Shown here piece by piece: positions 1-7,689 of a stretch of DNA of 15,889 nucleotides. The stretch lies in contig CAYXMY010000067.1 of the NCBI GenBank assembly GCA_964466155.1, positions 1 to 15,889 on the forward strand, read 5' to 3'. The notes under the pieces are model-generated. The model made no database searches. It was given only the letters and a program-made list of their open reading frames with translations, and was not told the origin of the DNA. The DNA is from Caenibius sp964466155. GTDB taxonomy: Bacteria; Pseudomonadota; Alphaproteobacteria; Sphingomonadales; Sphingomonadaceae. A program made the translations under genes and the position numbers. Within the stretch, counting starts at the first letter, position 1, and the number at the start of each line of letters is the position of its first letter.

Positions 1-1125
1 ATCGGCCTGATCGCGGGACTGGCCCTGGCGATCTTTAATGCCGGGGCCATGGTTCCGGTGGGCATGCTGGCAGATCGGGTCAGTCGCCGGAACCTGATCT
101 GCCTGTGCCTGTGTATCTGGAGTGCTGCCACTGCGCTGGGCGGTGTGGTGACCAACTGGTGGCAACTCCTGCTGACCAGAGTTGTGGTCGGCACAGGGGA
201 GGCAGGGGGCGGGCCACCTTCGTTGTCCATGATAGCCGACCGCTTTCCGGCGGAAAAGCGGTCCACGGCAGCCTCGCTGTTCTATGTAACGGCACCGGTC
301 GGCAGCATCCTGGCCGTCGGTGTGGGAGGCTGGATCGCCATGCACTATGGATGGCGCATGACGCTGATCGCGGCTGGGCTGCCGGGTGTGTTTCTCGCGC
401 TGCTCCTGCTGCTGACTGTCCGCGAACCACAGCGCGAAGGGGCGGGAGCTATCGTATCCCAGGCACGCAGCACGTTCCGGGAGACAATCGCCTTCATGTG
501 GCGCAGCCGTAGCCTGTTCCATCTCGGTATCGCGATCTGCCTGGTATCGTTTGTCATTTCCGCGATTTCCGCGTGGACACCCGCCTATCTCGTTCGGTCG
601 CACGGCATGCGGCTGGATCAGATTGGTTTCTTTCTTTCCATCGCCCATTTCGCGGGCCTGCTTGGCGCGGTTGGCGGTGGCATGTTGAGTGATCATCTGG
701 CCCTGCACGACAAGAGATGGTGGTGTTGGTTGGTCGCGATTGGCGTGGGCCTGGCCGCGCTCAGCCTCATTGGTTTCACCCTGTCGCAGACGGCCATGGG
801 GACGCTGGTTTGTTTCGGCATCTACACGCTGGCAATCTCGTTCTGGTTCGGGCCGAGCTACGGCACCGTGCAAAGCCTGGTCGGTTCTCACATGCGCAGC
901 ACGGCCACCGCTGTCCTTTACATGGGGGGCAATATCATCGGCTACGGTCTGGGCACACAAATGGTGGGTTTGTTGAGCGATGCCTTCGCCGCCAGCGCGG
1001 GCCAGGATGCGCTGCGTTATGCGCTCATGCTGCTGGTCGGCATCGCGCTGTGGGCCTTGCTGCATTTTATGATTGCCGCTCGCAGCCTGCGGGCCGACCT
1101 CGCGGCGGTACGGGACGGGCAATGA
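1..1125 (+). CDS. MFS transporter, spinster-like, 5' end missing
   Basis: This is an inner-membrane secondary transporter; the substrate is unknown. The frame is open from the first base, so the start codon lies outside the window and the first ATG at 49 is internal. About 374 residues are present out of the 420-450 usual for the family. The loop motif GMLADRVSRRN just after a membrane segment is MFS motif A between helices 2 and 3. The later stretch GTGEAGGGPPSLSMIADRF, followed by R-rich and YGWR segments, is typical of spinster-like MFS proteins. Roughly ten hydrophobic segments follow. Such carriers are common beside aromatic and xenobiotic degradation genes in sphingomonads, which fits the ene-reductase 128 bases downstream; import of a degradation substrate is inference. 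The C-terminus looks complete. Confidence 0.88.
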   Translation: MGLIAGLALAIFNAGAMVPVGMLADRVSRRNLICLCLCIWSAATALGGVVTNWWQLLLTRVVVGTGEAGGGPPSLSMIADRFPAEKRSTAASLFYVTAPVGSILAVGVGGWIAMHYGWRMTLIAAGLPGVFLALLLLLTVREPQREGAGAIVSQARSTFRETIAFMWRSRSLFHLGIAICLVSFVISAISAWTPAYLVRSHGMRLDQIGFFLSIAHFAGLLGAVGGGMLSDHLALHDKRWWCWLVAIGVGLAALSLIGFTLSQTAMGTLVCFGIYTLAISFWFGPSYGTVQSLVGSHMRSTATAVLYMGGNIIGYGLGTQMVGLLSDAFAASAGQDALRYALMLLVGIALWALLHFMIAARSLRADLAAVRDGQ

Positions 1126-1148
1126 CCGCGACGAAACATGAGGGAGTC

Positions 1149-1172
1149 GGCGCCGATTTTGCGATCGGCGCC
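1149..1172 (+). terminator. Perfect 9-bp hairpin after the MFS gene
   Basis: The arms GGCGCCGAT (1149-1157) and ATCGGCGCC (1164-1172) pair perfectly around a 6-nt loop, 23 bases after the transporter stop. There is no T-run behind it, so it is not a textbook intrinsic terminator. It could stabilise the 3' end of the transporter message, attenuate transcription into the ene-reductase, or be a protein-binding palindrome. The arms are seen directly; the role is inferred. Confidence 0.35.
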
Positions 1173-1253
1173 GGCGAAACCCTGCACCCGCACTTGCCCA
1201 GACGATGTGTGACATTCCCCTATCCGTCCTCCATTTGAAGGCCCGTTTGCACC

Positions 1254-3383
1254 ATGTCACGTTTTCCCCACCTGCTGGCCCCCGGCCGCATCGGTTCTAT
1301 GGCGCTGCGCAATCGCATCACCATGTCGCCGATGGCGTCCAAGCTTTGCAATCCCGATGGGAGCTGCAACGAACGTATCGTTGCTTATTATGAAGCGCGT
1401 GCACGCGGTGGTGCAGGGCTGATCACGATGGGGTCCGTCGGGGTCGCCTATCCGATCGGCACCATGTTCGCCAGCCAGGTGGCGATTTCGGAAGATCGCT
1501 ACATCCCTGGGTTGCGAATGGTCGCCGATGCAGTGCACCGCCACGGTGCCAAGCTGTCGCTACAGCTTCATTTCGGTGGCTTGGTGGCGACCCGGGACAC
1601 GCTGGAAGGGCGCCCACAGATGACGTCCTCCATCCCTGAAAAAAAGGGTAACGATATTGCGGCCAACCTGCTGGAGGACGAACTCGGCAAGCTGCTCGGT
1701 GGCCTTTCGGGTGAGCGCAAGGAAACGACGTACAAGGAGATGGACCAGGCCGATATAGTTCGGATGGTCGGCTATTTCGCTGCTGGGGCCGCGCGTGCCC
1801 AGCAGGCTGGGGCTGATGCGGTCGAAATCCATGGTGGCCATGGTTACATTATTTCGTCGTTCCTTTCTCCGCTGATCAACAAGCGCACCGATGCCTATGG
1901 GGGATCGCTGGAAAATCGCGCGCGCTTGTTGCTGGAGATCATCGCGGCCGTGCGTGCTGCGGTGGGTGCTGACTTTCCTGTGTTGTGCAAGCTCGACACC
2001 AGCACGTTCGGCATTGGCGGGGGGGTGTCGCCCGAGGACGCACGGCGGACGGCGCAACTGGCAGAAGCGGCGGGCGTCGATGCGATCGTGGCAAGCGCCT
2101 ATCACGATTCCTCCCGTTCGGCGCTGCATTCCTCCTCGCATACGCCGTTGATGGACGAACGGATCGTTCCGGCTGCGGCCTTCGTGAAGGCGGGGCTTTC
2201 CATTCCTGTGATTACTCAAGGAAAGATCGAGGTCGAACGGGCAGATCGCTTGATCGGGGAGGGGGCTTTCGATTTCCTTGCTCTTGGGCGCAAGCTCTTG
2301 GCTGATCCGGACCTGCCCAATAAGTTGGCTGCGGGGCGGGCACGCGATGTGCGCCCGTGCATCTACTGCACGACATGCGGCAGCCAGTCGATTTTCGGTT
2401 CGGCCATGCGCTGCGCGGTCAATCCGGCCACCGGGAACGAGAGCAATCCCGCACCGGCCGCGACCGAGCGCCGCAAGCGGATCGTAGTCATTGGCGGCGG
2501 ACCGGCGGGCATGGAGGCTGCATGCCGCTTGGACGAGCGCGGCCATGACGTGACCTTGTTGGAATCCGGGCCCCGGCTGGGCGGGACGCTGGCAATCGCG
2601 GGGCTGGCCTATGAACCGAACGAGCGCCTGCTCTACTGGTTGCGCCGTCGTATCGCGGCGTCCGGCGTGGCGGTGCGGCTACGCACAGCAGCGACGCCCG
2701 AGCGCATCCGGGCGCTGAAGCCCGATGACGTGGTGGTGGCTACTGGAGCGATCCGATCCCCGCCGCCGATTCCGGGGGGCGATGCCGCGCATGTCCTGAG
2801 CGGTGAAGAGATGCGCCGCATGATGTTGGGCGGGGATCTCTCGATGCTGGCGGGCAAGTTGCCGGGTGTAACGCGAGCTATACTGCGCCTTGCAAGCGCT
2901 ACCGGCCTTGGCGGCCACATCGGGCTCATGCGGCGTGCCACTCACATGTGGATGCCCCTGGGCCGAAACATCGTCATTATTGGTGGCGACCTCGTGGGTT
3001 TGGAACTGGCCGAATTTCTCGCTCATCGCCATCGTACGGTGACCGTGATCGATGATACGGCGAAGTTCGGTGCGGGACTGCAGGTCGTGCGACGCTGGCA
3101 CCTGATTGCTGATCTGGAGCATGCGGGCGTCACCATGTTGCCTGGTGTCAGCAGCATCCGGATCACAGCGAATGGTGCGGTCGCTTACGCGAATTCGCAT
3201 GGACAGGTTCGCCATATCGCCTGCGATCATGTCATCATCGCCAAGGGTGCGCAGAGCAACCTTTCGTTGGGGCAGATGCTGAAAGAGGAAGGCGTGCGGG
3301 TGCACGCCATCGGCGATTGTGCCGGCGTGTCCTATATCGAAGGTGCGATTGCGCAGGCTGCTTGGATGGCGGCCACCATTTGA
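1254..3383 (+). CDS. FMN/4Fe-4S/FAD ene-reductase, 2,4-dienoyl-CoA reductase type
   Basis: This is a 709-residue enzyme predicted to reduce an activated C=C bond with NAD(P)H, like FadH or other FAD-bearing Old Yellow Enzymes. Residues 1-360 form the TIM barrel; HGGHGY (193-198) is followed by the YGGS and NR signature, and Tyr198 aligns with the FadH catalytic tyrosine by family knowledge. Cys369, 372, 375 and 387 are the likely 4Fe-4S ligands. Their C-x2-C-x2-C start resembles trimethylamine dehydrogenase more than E. coli FadH (C-x2-C-x3-C). GGGPAG (414-419) is the FAD-binding motif and GGDLVGLE (577-584) begins the NAD(P)H-binding fold. The end IGDCAG...EGAIAQA is the usual closing FAD contact. 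It is probably cytosolic. The start is supported by family N-termini; the ribosome site is weak. The EthD gene follows after 16 bases, suggesting an operon. The substrate cannot be told. Confidence 0.9.
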   Translation: MSRFPHLLAPGRIGSMALRNRITMSPMASKLCNPDGSCNERIVAYYEARARGGAGLITMGSVGVAYPIGTMFASQVAISEDRYIPGLRMVADAVHRHGAKLSLQLHFGGLVATRDTLEGRPQMTSSIPEKKGNDIAANLLEDELGKLLGGLSGERKETTYKEMDQADIVRMVGYFAAGAARAQQAGADAVEIHGGHGYIISSFLSPLINKRTDAYGGSLENRARLLLEIIAAVRAAVGADFPVLCKLDTSTFGIGGGVSPEDARRTAQLAEAAGVDAIVASAYHDSSRSALHSSSHTPLMDERIVPAAAFVKAGLSIPVITQGKIEVERADRLIGEGAFDFLALGRKLLADPDLPNKLAAGRARDVRPCIYCTTCGSQSIFGSAMRCAVNPATGNESNPAPAATERRKRIVVIGGGPAGMEAACRLDERGHDVTLLESGPRLGGTLAIAGLAYEPNERLLYWLRRRIAASGVAVRLRTAATPERIRALKPDDVVVATGAIRSPPPIPGGDAAHVLSGEEMRRMMLGGDLSMLAGKLPGVTRAILRLASATGLGGHIGLMRRATHMWMPLGRNIVIIGGDLVGLELAEFLAHRHRTVTVIDDTAKFGAGLQVVRRWHLIADLEHAGVTMLPGVSSIRITANGAVAYANSHGQVRHIACDHVIIAKGAQSNLSLGQMLKEEGVRVHAIGDCAGVSYIEGAIAQAAWMAATI

Positions 3384-3399
3384 TGTTAGGAGGTAAAAG

Positions 3400-4035
3400 A
3401 TGAAGGCATGTTCTATACTGACGCGTCGAATCGGGATGACATCAGAAGCGTTTCGCACCTATTATGAGGATATTCATGCCCCCCTCGCATGTCGTTTTCA
3501 TCCATTTCAAAAATACATGCGGAATCACTTGATAGATACTTATGGGCAGATTGATTTTGATGTCATCATGGAAGCTTGGTTTGATGATGACTCGAATTTG
3601 AATCCTGCGATTTCGCCTGAGGCCCGTGCATTGCTGGATATCGACATGCGTAATTTCATGCAGTTGGAAATGATCCGGGCTGCTCGTGTCCAGGAAAGCA
3701 TACTTTGGGGTGAACGGCCTACTCCTGTATCTCAAAGCATCTATCGGCAAATGGCTCTGCTCAAGGCGGACTTTTCAAATCCACGCACGCTGGAAGATGT
3801 TGTGCGTTGGGGAAAGAAACTGGGAGCGGAGCAGAGAGCGGAATGTGTCAGTATAGATGTTGCGCAGACGGGCCTTGGCGATCGTGGAGCGTTCCCCTGC
3901 CAAGCAATCTTGAGCCTCTGGTTTGACAGAGCAAGTGCTCCTCGTTTTTCGGACGTTCCTTCCCCCTTGAGATTGGATGCATGGATTCTTGCGGAGGTCT
4001 GCGAGACGGATTTGAGGGTTCAGTCAGGCAATTAG
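3400..4035 (+). CDS. EthD-domain protein, possibly tandem domains
   Basis: This is a 211-residue protein. Its first about 100 residues fit the EthD ferredoxin-like fold: a short strand, then the pattern EAFRTYYEDIHAPLA, where the family usually shows FxxYWxxxHAPL. The second half (about 115-205) may be a diverged second copy, giving a pseudo-dimer in one chain; that is inference. EthD proteins accompany ether, steroid and aromatic degradation enzymes, usually without a proven reaction of their own. The start is well fixed by a near-perfect Shine-Dalgarno TTAGGAGGT at 3386-3394, five bases before the ATG. It lies 16 bases behind the ene-reductase, so it is probably cotranscribed. It is noticeably AT-richer than both neighbours, which suggests later acquisition. 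Confidence 0.75.
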   Translation: MKACSILTRRIGMTSEAFRTYYEDIHAPLACRFHPFQKYMRNHLIDTYGQIDFDVIMEAWFDDDSNLNPAISPEARALLDIDMRNFMQLEMIRAARVQESILWGERPTPVSQSIYRQMALLKADFSNPRTLEDVVRWGKKLGAEQRAECVSIDVAQTGLGDRGAFPCQAILSLWFDRASAPRFSDVPSPLRLDAWILAEVCETDLRVQSGN

Positions 4036-4281
4036 GAAGAGGTATCAGGCAGGACACGGGAATTGATCGGGCAGTTGGTGGCGATGGGCGATATGGCCGA
4101 GCAGAAAAAGAGGTCGGCCGCCGAGCCCGGCTCCATCATCAATATCTCGTCCACCTGCGGTGTATGTGGCTGCCAGCATGGCTTCGGCGGTGTCGAAATC
4201 GACGTTAAGGCGCTTCATGTTGCTACGCGCAGTGTGTCGGAAAGCGAAGATCACCCAGACAGGCTGACGGATCGTGTTTGA
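4036..4281 (+). pseudogene. Remnant of a short-chain dehydrogenase/reductase
   Basis: The reading frame of the EthD gene continues open past its stop for about 81 codons. It contains GSIINISSTCGVCG, the central strand and catalytic-serine region of SDR enzymes, and then KALHVATRSV, which resembles the helix after the YxxxK motif. The catalytic tyrosine position is lost (EIDVK instead of YxxxK), the N-terminal Rossmann glycines are absent, and the similarity fades after about 4245. It therefore looks like a decayed internal fragment and not a working gene. No ribosome site or sensible ATG precedes it. Seen: the motifs. Inferred: that the fragment descends from a catabolic SDR of this cluster. 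Confidence 0.5.
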
Positions 4282-4532
4282 GCCCGACCTCGAGACCGCC
4301 AAGGCTCGATGCTCGGCCTTCTCGTATTGCAGGTATGTAGAGATCGTGAGCAAGCTTCACTGTTATGGCTTTGCAGTGGAGTCTCGCCCTAGGCCGCTCG
4401 TCCTGTGTTGCAGAAGGTTAAGTGATCGACGGTTCGAAAAATGAGACCCAACGATGTCTTATGTATTGTAAGAGATTGACGGCAGGCCACTCTTGATGGC
4501 AAGCGCCATGCACATCGTAGCGACGCTACCAT
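4282..4532. other. Spacer before the tRNA, nothing recognised
   Basis: No credible reading frame, repeat or terminator was seen here. A promoter for the tRNA must lie near its right end; TTGACG at 4476-4481 and TTGATG at 4493-4498 are possible -35 hexamers, but neither has a convincing -10 partner. Confidence 0.4.
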
Positions 4533-4606
<74 letters not shown>

Positions 4607-4719
4607 ATTTCCAGACCGCTGACGTTCGTATTCGTCTGGACAAACCCCGGGAATCCTAGGTATTCTGCCCCTCGTTAGGCCGTAAGCGTTCACCCGCGTT
4701 CGCATTCAGCCACCAGCCG

Positions 4720-4782
4720 GTGGGGGTATGATTGGGGGGTGTTTGCAAGAGGCCAATTCGATACCCCCACACGTGGGGGTAT
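4720..4782. repeat. Repeated GTGGGGGTAT motifs, likely integrase arm or operator sites
   Basis: The motif GTGGGGGTAT occurs at 4720-4729 and 4773-4782 on + and as ATACCCCCAC at 4761-4770. The last two make a perfect 10-bp palindrome separated by two bases. A degenerate copy (TTGGGGGGTG) lies at 4732-4741. The cluster sits between the tRNA and the integrase start, where arm-type integrase binding sites or the integrase promoter/operator are expected. Similar G-run repeats precede other P4-type integrases, as far as I recall. Confidence 0.6.
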
Positions 4783-4818
4783 TCCATGGGGAAAATCCCC
4801 GGAAAAGGCTGGCGGCAT

Positions 4819-6051
4819 ATGGCGCTTACAGACGTGGCAATCCGGAACGCCAAGCCGGGCGAAAAGGCGATCAAGCTGGCGGACGGGGCGGGCATGTTCC
4901 TGCTGATTACCCCAGCCGGTGGAAAACTCTGGCGGCTCAAGTATCGGATCGACGGGCGGGAGAAGCTGCTGGCTATTGGGGCTTACCCTGAAATTGGTCT
5001 GAGCGAAGCCCGCAAGCGGCGTGAGGAAGCACGGGCGCTGATTGCACAAGGGAAAGACCCGTCGCGAGAGAAGCAGCGCGACAAGGTACGTTCGCGCATA
5101 CAGGCAGCGGATACGTTCACCGCCATCGCCAATGAATATTGCGCCAAGCGCAAGCGCGACGGAGAAAAGAGCTGGTCGCCAGCGACCGCCACGCGCAGTG
5201 AATACCTGCTGTCTCTGCTAAATCCTGGCATTGGGAAACTGGCCATTGCCGAAATCGAGCCTGCCGACATTCTAGTGGCGGTGCGCAAGATCGAAGCCAA
5301 AGGCAATCTGGAGAGTGCGCGCCGGACCTTGCAATTGGCCAGCATGGTTTTCCGGTATGCCGTGGCGACGGCGCGGCTTCGTTCAGACCCTACCCGCGAT
5401 CTGCGCGGTGCGCTCACTGCCCCCAAGGTGACGCACTATGGTGCCATCACTGAGGCCAAGCGCGTTGGCGAACTGCTGCGCGCCATCGATGGATATGAAG
5501 GCAGCGGCATAACCAAGCTGGCCCTGCAAATCGCGCCACATGTGTTCGTGCGCCCCGGCGAACTGCGCCATGCCGAATGGGGCGAAATTGACCTGGACGG
5601 CGCGCTCTGGATCATCCCGGCGGGCAAGATGAAAATGCGCAAGGCGCACCATGTTCCCCTTTCGCGGCAAGCGGTGGACTTGTTCCGCGAAGTGCAGGCT
5701 GTGACGGGGCCGAACGGCTATGTTTTCCCTTCGGTTCGCACTCGCACCCGCCCGATGAGTGAAAACACAATCAATGCCGGGCTGCGGCGGCTGGGCTACG
5801 CCAGCGATGAAATGACGGCGCATGGCTTCCGGGCGACGGCGTCAACTCTGCTGAACGAGAGTGGCAAGTGGCATCCCGACGCCATCGAACGCGCGCTTGC
5901 CCATGGGGACGATGACAAGGTGCGCGCGGCCTATCACCGCGGCGCACATTGGAAAGAGCGTGTCGCGATGGCGCAATGGTGGAGCGACTATCTCGATCAG
6001 CTTCGCAAGGGCGCCGACATTGTACCGTTTCCAGACAGAGAGACGGGATAG
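4819..6051 (+). CDS. P4-type tyrosine recombinase (integrase)
   Basis: This site-specific recombinase is predicted to insert and, with an excisionase, remove the element at tRNA-Gly. It has 410 residues, normal for the family. The N-terminus MALTDVAIRNAKPGEK with the later GAYPEIGLSEAR pattern is the DUF4102 arm-binding domain (1-90). The core-binding region follows at about 95-200. The catalytic domain has Arg245 (in VRPGELR), a lysine in the beta-hairpin near 270-275, His335 and Arg338 (HGFR), His362 and nucleophile Tyr372 (AAYHRG), so it appears fully active. The ATG at 4819 is chosen because family proteins begin MALTD and GGAAAAGG lies ten bases upstream; an in-frame ATG at 4732 would add an unlikely N-terminus across the repeat cluster. 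It reads in the same direction as the tRNA and the accessory genes. Confidence 0.95.
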   Translation: MALTDVAIRNAKPGEKAIKLADGAGMFLLITPAGGKLWRLKYRIDGREKLLAIGAYPEIGLSEARKRREEARALIAQGKDPSREKQRDKVRSRIQAADTFTAIANEYCAKRKRDGEKSWSPATATRSEYLLSLLNPGIGKLAIAEIEPADILVAVRKIEAKGNLESARRTLQLASMVFRYAVATARLRSDPTRDLRGALTAPKVTHYGAITEAKRVGELLRAIDGYEGSGITKLALQIAPHVFVRPGELRHAEWGEIDLDGALWIIPAGKMKMRKAHHVPLSRQAVDLFREVQAVTGPNGYVFPSVRTRTRPMSENTINAGLRRLGYASDEMTAHGFRATASTLLNESGKWHPDAIERALAHGDDDKVRAAYHRGAHWKERVAMAQWWSDYLDQLRKGADIVPFPDRETG

Positions 6052-6059
6052 AGTTTCAC

Positions 6060-6117
6060 CGGGGGAAAGGCCCCGATGAAAGCGGCCCGGTCAGGTGTTG
6101 CACCACCCAGCCGGGCC
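6060..6117 (+). promoter_or_regulatory. Two GC-rich hairpins in the leader of the acidic gene
   Basis: The first hairpin is CGGGG (6060-6064) with CCCCG (6071-6075). The second is GGCCCGG (6084-6090) with CCGGGCC (6111-6117), enclosing a small inner stem GGTG/CACC (6094-6097, 6101-6104). Neither is followed by a T-run. They could stabilise the integrase mRNA end or act as a structured leader for the gene at 6150, whose ribosome site follows 20 bases later. The pairing is seen; function is unknown. Confidence 0.4.
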
Positions 6118-6149
6118 TCACCACAACCGACTGCATAGGAGTCGAGAAT

Positions 6150-6746
6150 ATGGCTACGAATCCCATAGAGCCCAGCAGCAACGCCGTCACCCTGCCGGGC
6201 ACATTTCCCCCAATGCCAGCCGTTGCCCGGGTCCTCTCCCGGTTCGATCGGGCACAGCTTGAGAGCTTCATCGCAGTGGCAATCGATCTGGCCGACACGC
6301 TAGACGGCGATCCTGATCAGGAAGATGCTACGGATGCCGAAGACGACTTTGCGATCTCCGCGGATGCGCTCAGCGGTGCGGATCGAGGACCAGGCTGCGT
6401 TGTCGGCGATTCGGACTACTGCGCGGCCAAGGATGATCAAATCATTGCCTCTACGGGGGACGGGCAGGCTGGCGACATGGACGACGCCGAAATTGCGTTT
6501 GCTGAGTGGCACACGCTGTCAGCAGCCACACGCCGAGCTGGGCACTTTGATGGAAAGCCGCTTGATCCTTGGTGCCGATATGTGCCCGAGGACGCAGAGG
6601 ACGACGATCCCAGCGGCCAGTGTGATGAGGATGGTTTTAACACCACTGGCGGGCAGGTCGCTTATGCACTCCACGGTGTGATATACAGCGGCCCTGGCTG
6701 TCCGATCAGCGATCCAGCGGGCGAATACGACGAGGAGGGAATCTGA
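6150..6746 (+). CDS. Acidic hypothetical protein of the island
   Basis: This is a 198-residue protein of unknown function. The start ATG at 6150 is set by AGGAG at 6137-6141, eight bases upstream; the open frame extends further 5' but without a start of this quality. Residues 25-60 (VARVLSRFDRAQLESFIAVAIDLADTLDGDPDQED) form a probable helix followed by an acidic run. The rest is rich in Asp, Glu, Gly and Cys. A short motif occurs twice: GPGCVVGDSD at 80-89 and GPGCPISDPA at 181-190. There is no signal peptide or membrane segment. Acidic proteins with this GPGC pattern appear, from memory, in other alphaproteobacterial islands without known role. A one-base gap separates its stop from the next ATG, so the two are translationally linked. 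Confidence 0.75.
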   Translation: MATNPIEPSSNAVTLPGTFPPMPAVARVLSRFDRAQLESFIAVAIDLADTLDGDPDQEDATDAEDDFAISADALSGADRGPGCVVGDSDYCAAKDDQIIASTGDGQAGDMDDAEIAFAEWHTLSAATRRAGHFDGKPLDPWCRYVPEDAEDDDPSGQCDEDGFNTTGGQVAYALHGVIYSGPGCPISDPAGEYDEEGI

Positions 6747-6747
6747 C

Positions 6748-6984
6748 ATGAACAAGATCGCTTTCCTGTCTGGCCAGCAGTCTACGAGCAGCCGCGAGAT
6801 CGCGGACCTTAATGGCAAACCTCGCGCTCGGATCATCCCCTTTCCCGTACGTCAGCCAGCGCACGATCCTGAGCTGGATTTCCGGCTGGTGCCGCTCGAT
6901 CCGGTTCAGTCTGGCGAAGGGACGGTTTGGGGCTTGCGCATTGAGTTTTTCCCCTGTGGACAATCGGAACCACCGGCCGCTTGA
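6748..6984 (+). CDS. Small hypothetical protein
   Basis: This is a 78-residue protein that I do not recognise. The ATG follows the previous stop by one base and has a strong GGAGGGA (6734-6740) seven bases upstream, which supports real translation in an operon with the acidic gene. The sequence starts MNKIAFLSGQQ and has a basic/proline stretch KPRARIIPFPVRQP in the middle, then alternating hydrophobic residues (ELDFRLVPLDPV, GLRIEFFP) that suggest a few beta strands. It has no signal peptide or transmembrane helix. It may work with the acidic protein; that rests only on their coupling. Confidence 0.6.
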   Translation: MNKIAFLSGQQSTSSREIADLNGKPRARIIPFPVRQPAHDPELDFRLVPLDPVQSGEGTVWGLRIEFFPCGQSEPPAA

Positions 6985-7016
6985 TCAGAAAGCGGCACCA
7001 GCCGCATAATCTTTAG

Positions 7017-7068
7017 GCGAGGCTAGATCGACGGATCGAACGCGCGACTTCCCATCGCGTTGCCTCGC
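7017..7068. ncRNA. tRNA-like fold lacking a T-arm, or structured leader
   Basis: GCGAGGC (7017-7023) pairs with GCCTCGC (7062-7068), exactly the seven pairs of an acceptor stem. Inside are a possible 4-bp D-like arm GATC/GATC (7026-7037) and a 5-bp stem CGCGA/TCGCG (7043-7047, 7055-7059) closing a seven-base loop CTTCCCA. No T-arm exists. An alternative pairing AACGCG/CGCGTT (7039-7044, 7056-7061) would stack directly on the outer stem. It could be a tRNA relic, a structured 5' leader for the gene at 7101, or a protein-binding site. The strand is undecided. Confidence 0.35.
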
Positions 7069-7100
7069 TATCTTTTGGGACCGCTTGGGAGGCCTAAATC

Positions 7101-7646
7101 ATGGCGGAAGCGCATCAAGCAGAAGGCGAGCGTGAAACTATTCGCGCCGCCATGCGCGTGATCGTTGATGACCCCATAGTGAGCTTACTTCATGAGTTAA
7201 TGAGCTGCGCCCGTGAGGGAATTCCGCCATCAGAAGAACTACGCTATCGAATGCGTGCTCAATTCGGCGAAGCTGGCGCGGGATATATCTCGAATATGGC
7301 TAAGCTTGCCGCGAAAGCCGAAATTCTTTCTGTACGACAGGAAGAGGTGCTTTGGTTTGGAATGTCAGTATTACAAATCGAGCGTGACACTAATTGCTCG
7401 CGACCTGATGCCATGATGCAGGCAGCCGAAGAAATTGGCCTGACAGGGAGAGATGGCGAACCCCTTCGAGATCAAAATTCACTAAGAACTCGAATGACGG
7501 AATTTGGTCGATTGTGCCGTCAACGCGGCTTTGTGCCATATCTTCGACAAAACCCTGGCACAGAAAATCTTGAATTCACCGCATACACACCTTCCGAGAT
7601 TTCGCGTGTGAAAGATAGAGGGCGGCCCCGAAAGAAAATAAAATAG
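7101..7646 (+). CDS. Hypothetical protein with C-terminal AT-hook
   Basis: This is a 181-residue protein of unknown family. It starts 8 bases after GGGAGG (7087-7092). Most of the chain is predicted helical, with a long helix-rich part at 10-115. Residues 125-150 (SLRTRMTEFGRLCRQRGFVPYLRQ) look like a basic recognition-type helix. The extreme C-terminus RGRPRKKIK (173-181) is a textbook AT-hook core, GRP flanked by basic residues. This suggests DNA binding, perhaps as a regulator or nucleoid-type factor for the element. Its base composition is visibly more AT-rich than the integrase and the chromosomal genes, pointing to a different origin. The tRNA-like fold at 7017-7068 ends 32 bases before the start and may be its leader. 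Confidence 0.7.
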   Translation: MAEAHQAEGERETIRAAMRVIVDDPIVSLLHELMSCAREGIPPSEELRYRMRAQFGEAGAGYISNMAKLAAKAEILSVRQEEVLWFGMSVLQIERDTNCSRPDAMMQAAEEIGLTGRDGEPLRDQNSLRTRMTEFGRLCRQRGFVPYLRQNPGTENLEFTAYTPSEISRVKDRGRPRKKIK

Positions 7647-7689
7647 GCGTCAGCCACCACTCTCATTTTAGTGTTTGTGCCGTGCCATC

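Noticed and set aside
1560..2546. Long minus-strand frame of 328 codons inside the ene-reductase gene
   Set aside because: It is the reverse shadow of a well-recognised high-GC gene; its translation is Arg/His-rich with no motif and no ribosome site.
4045..4353. Minus-strand frame of 102 codons near the SDR remnant
   Set aside because: The plus strand shows SDR motifs, while this frame shows none and has no ribosome site.
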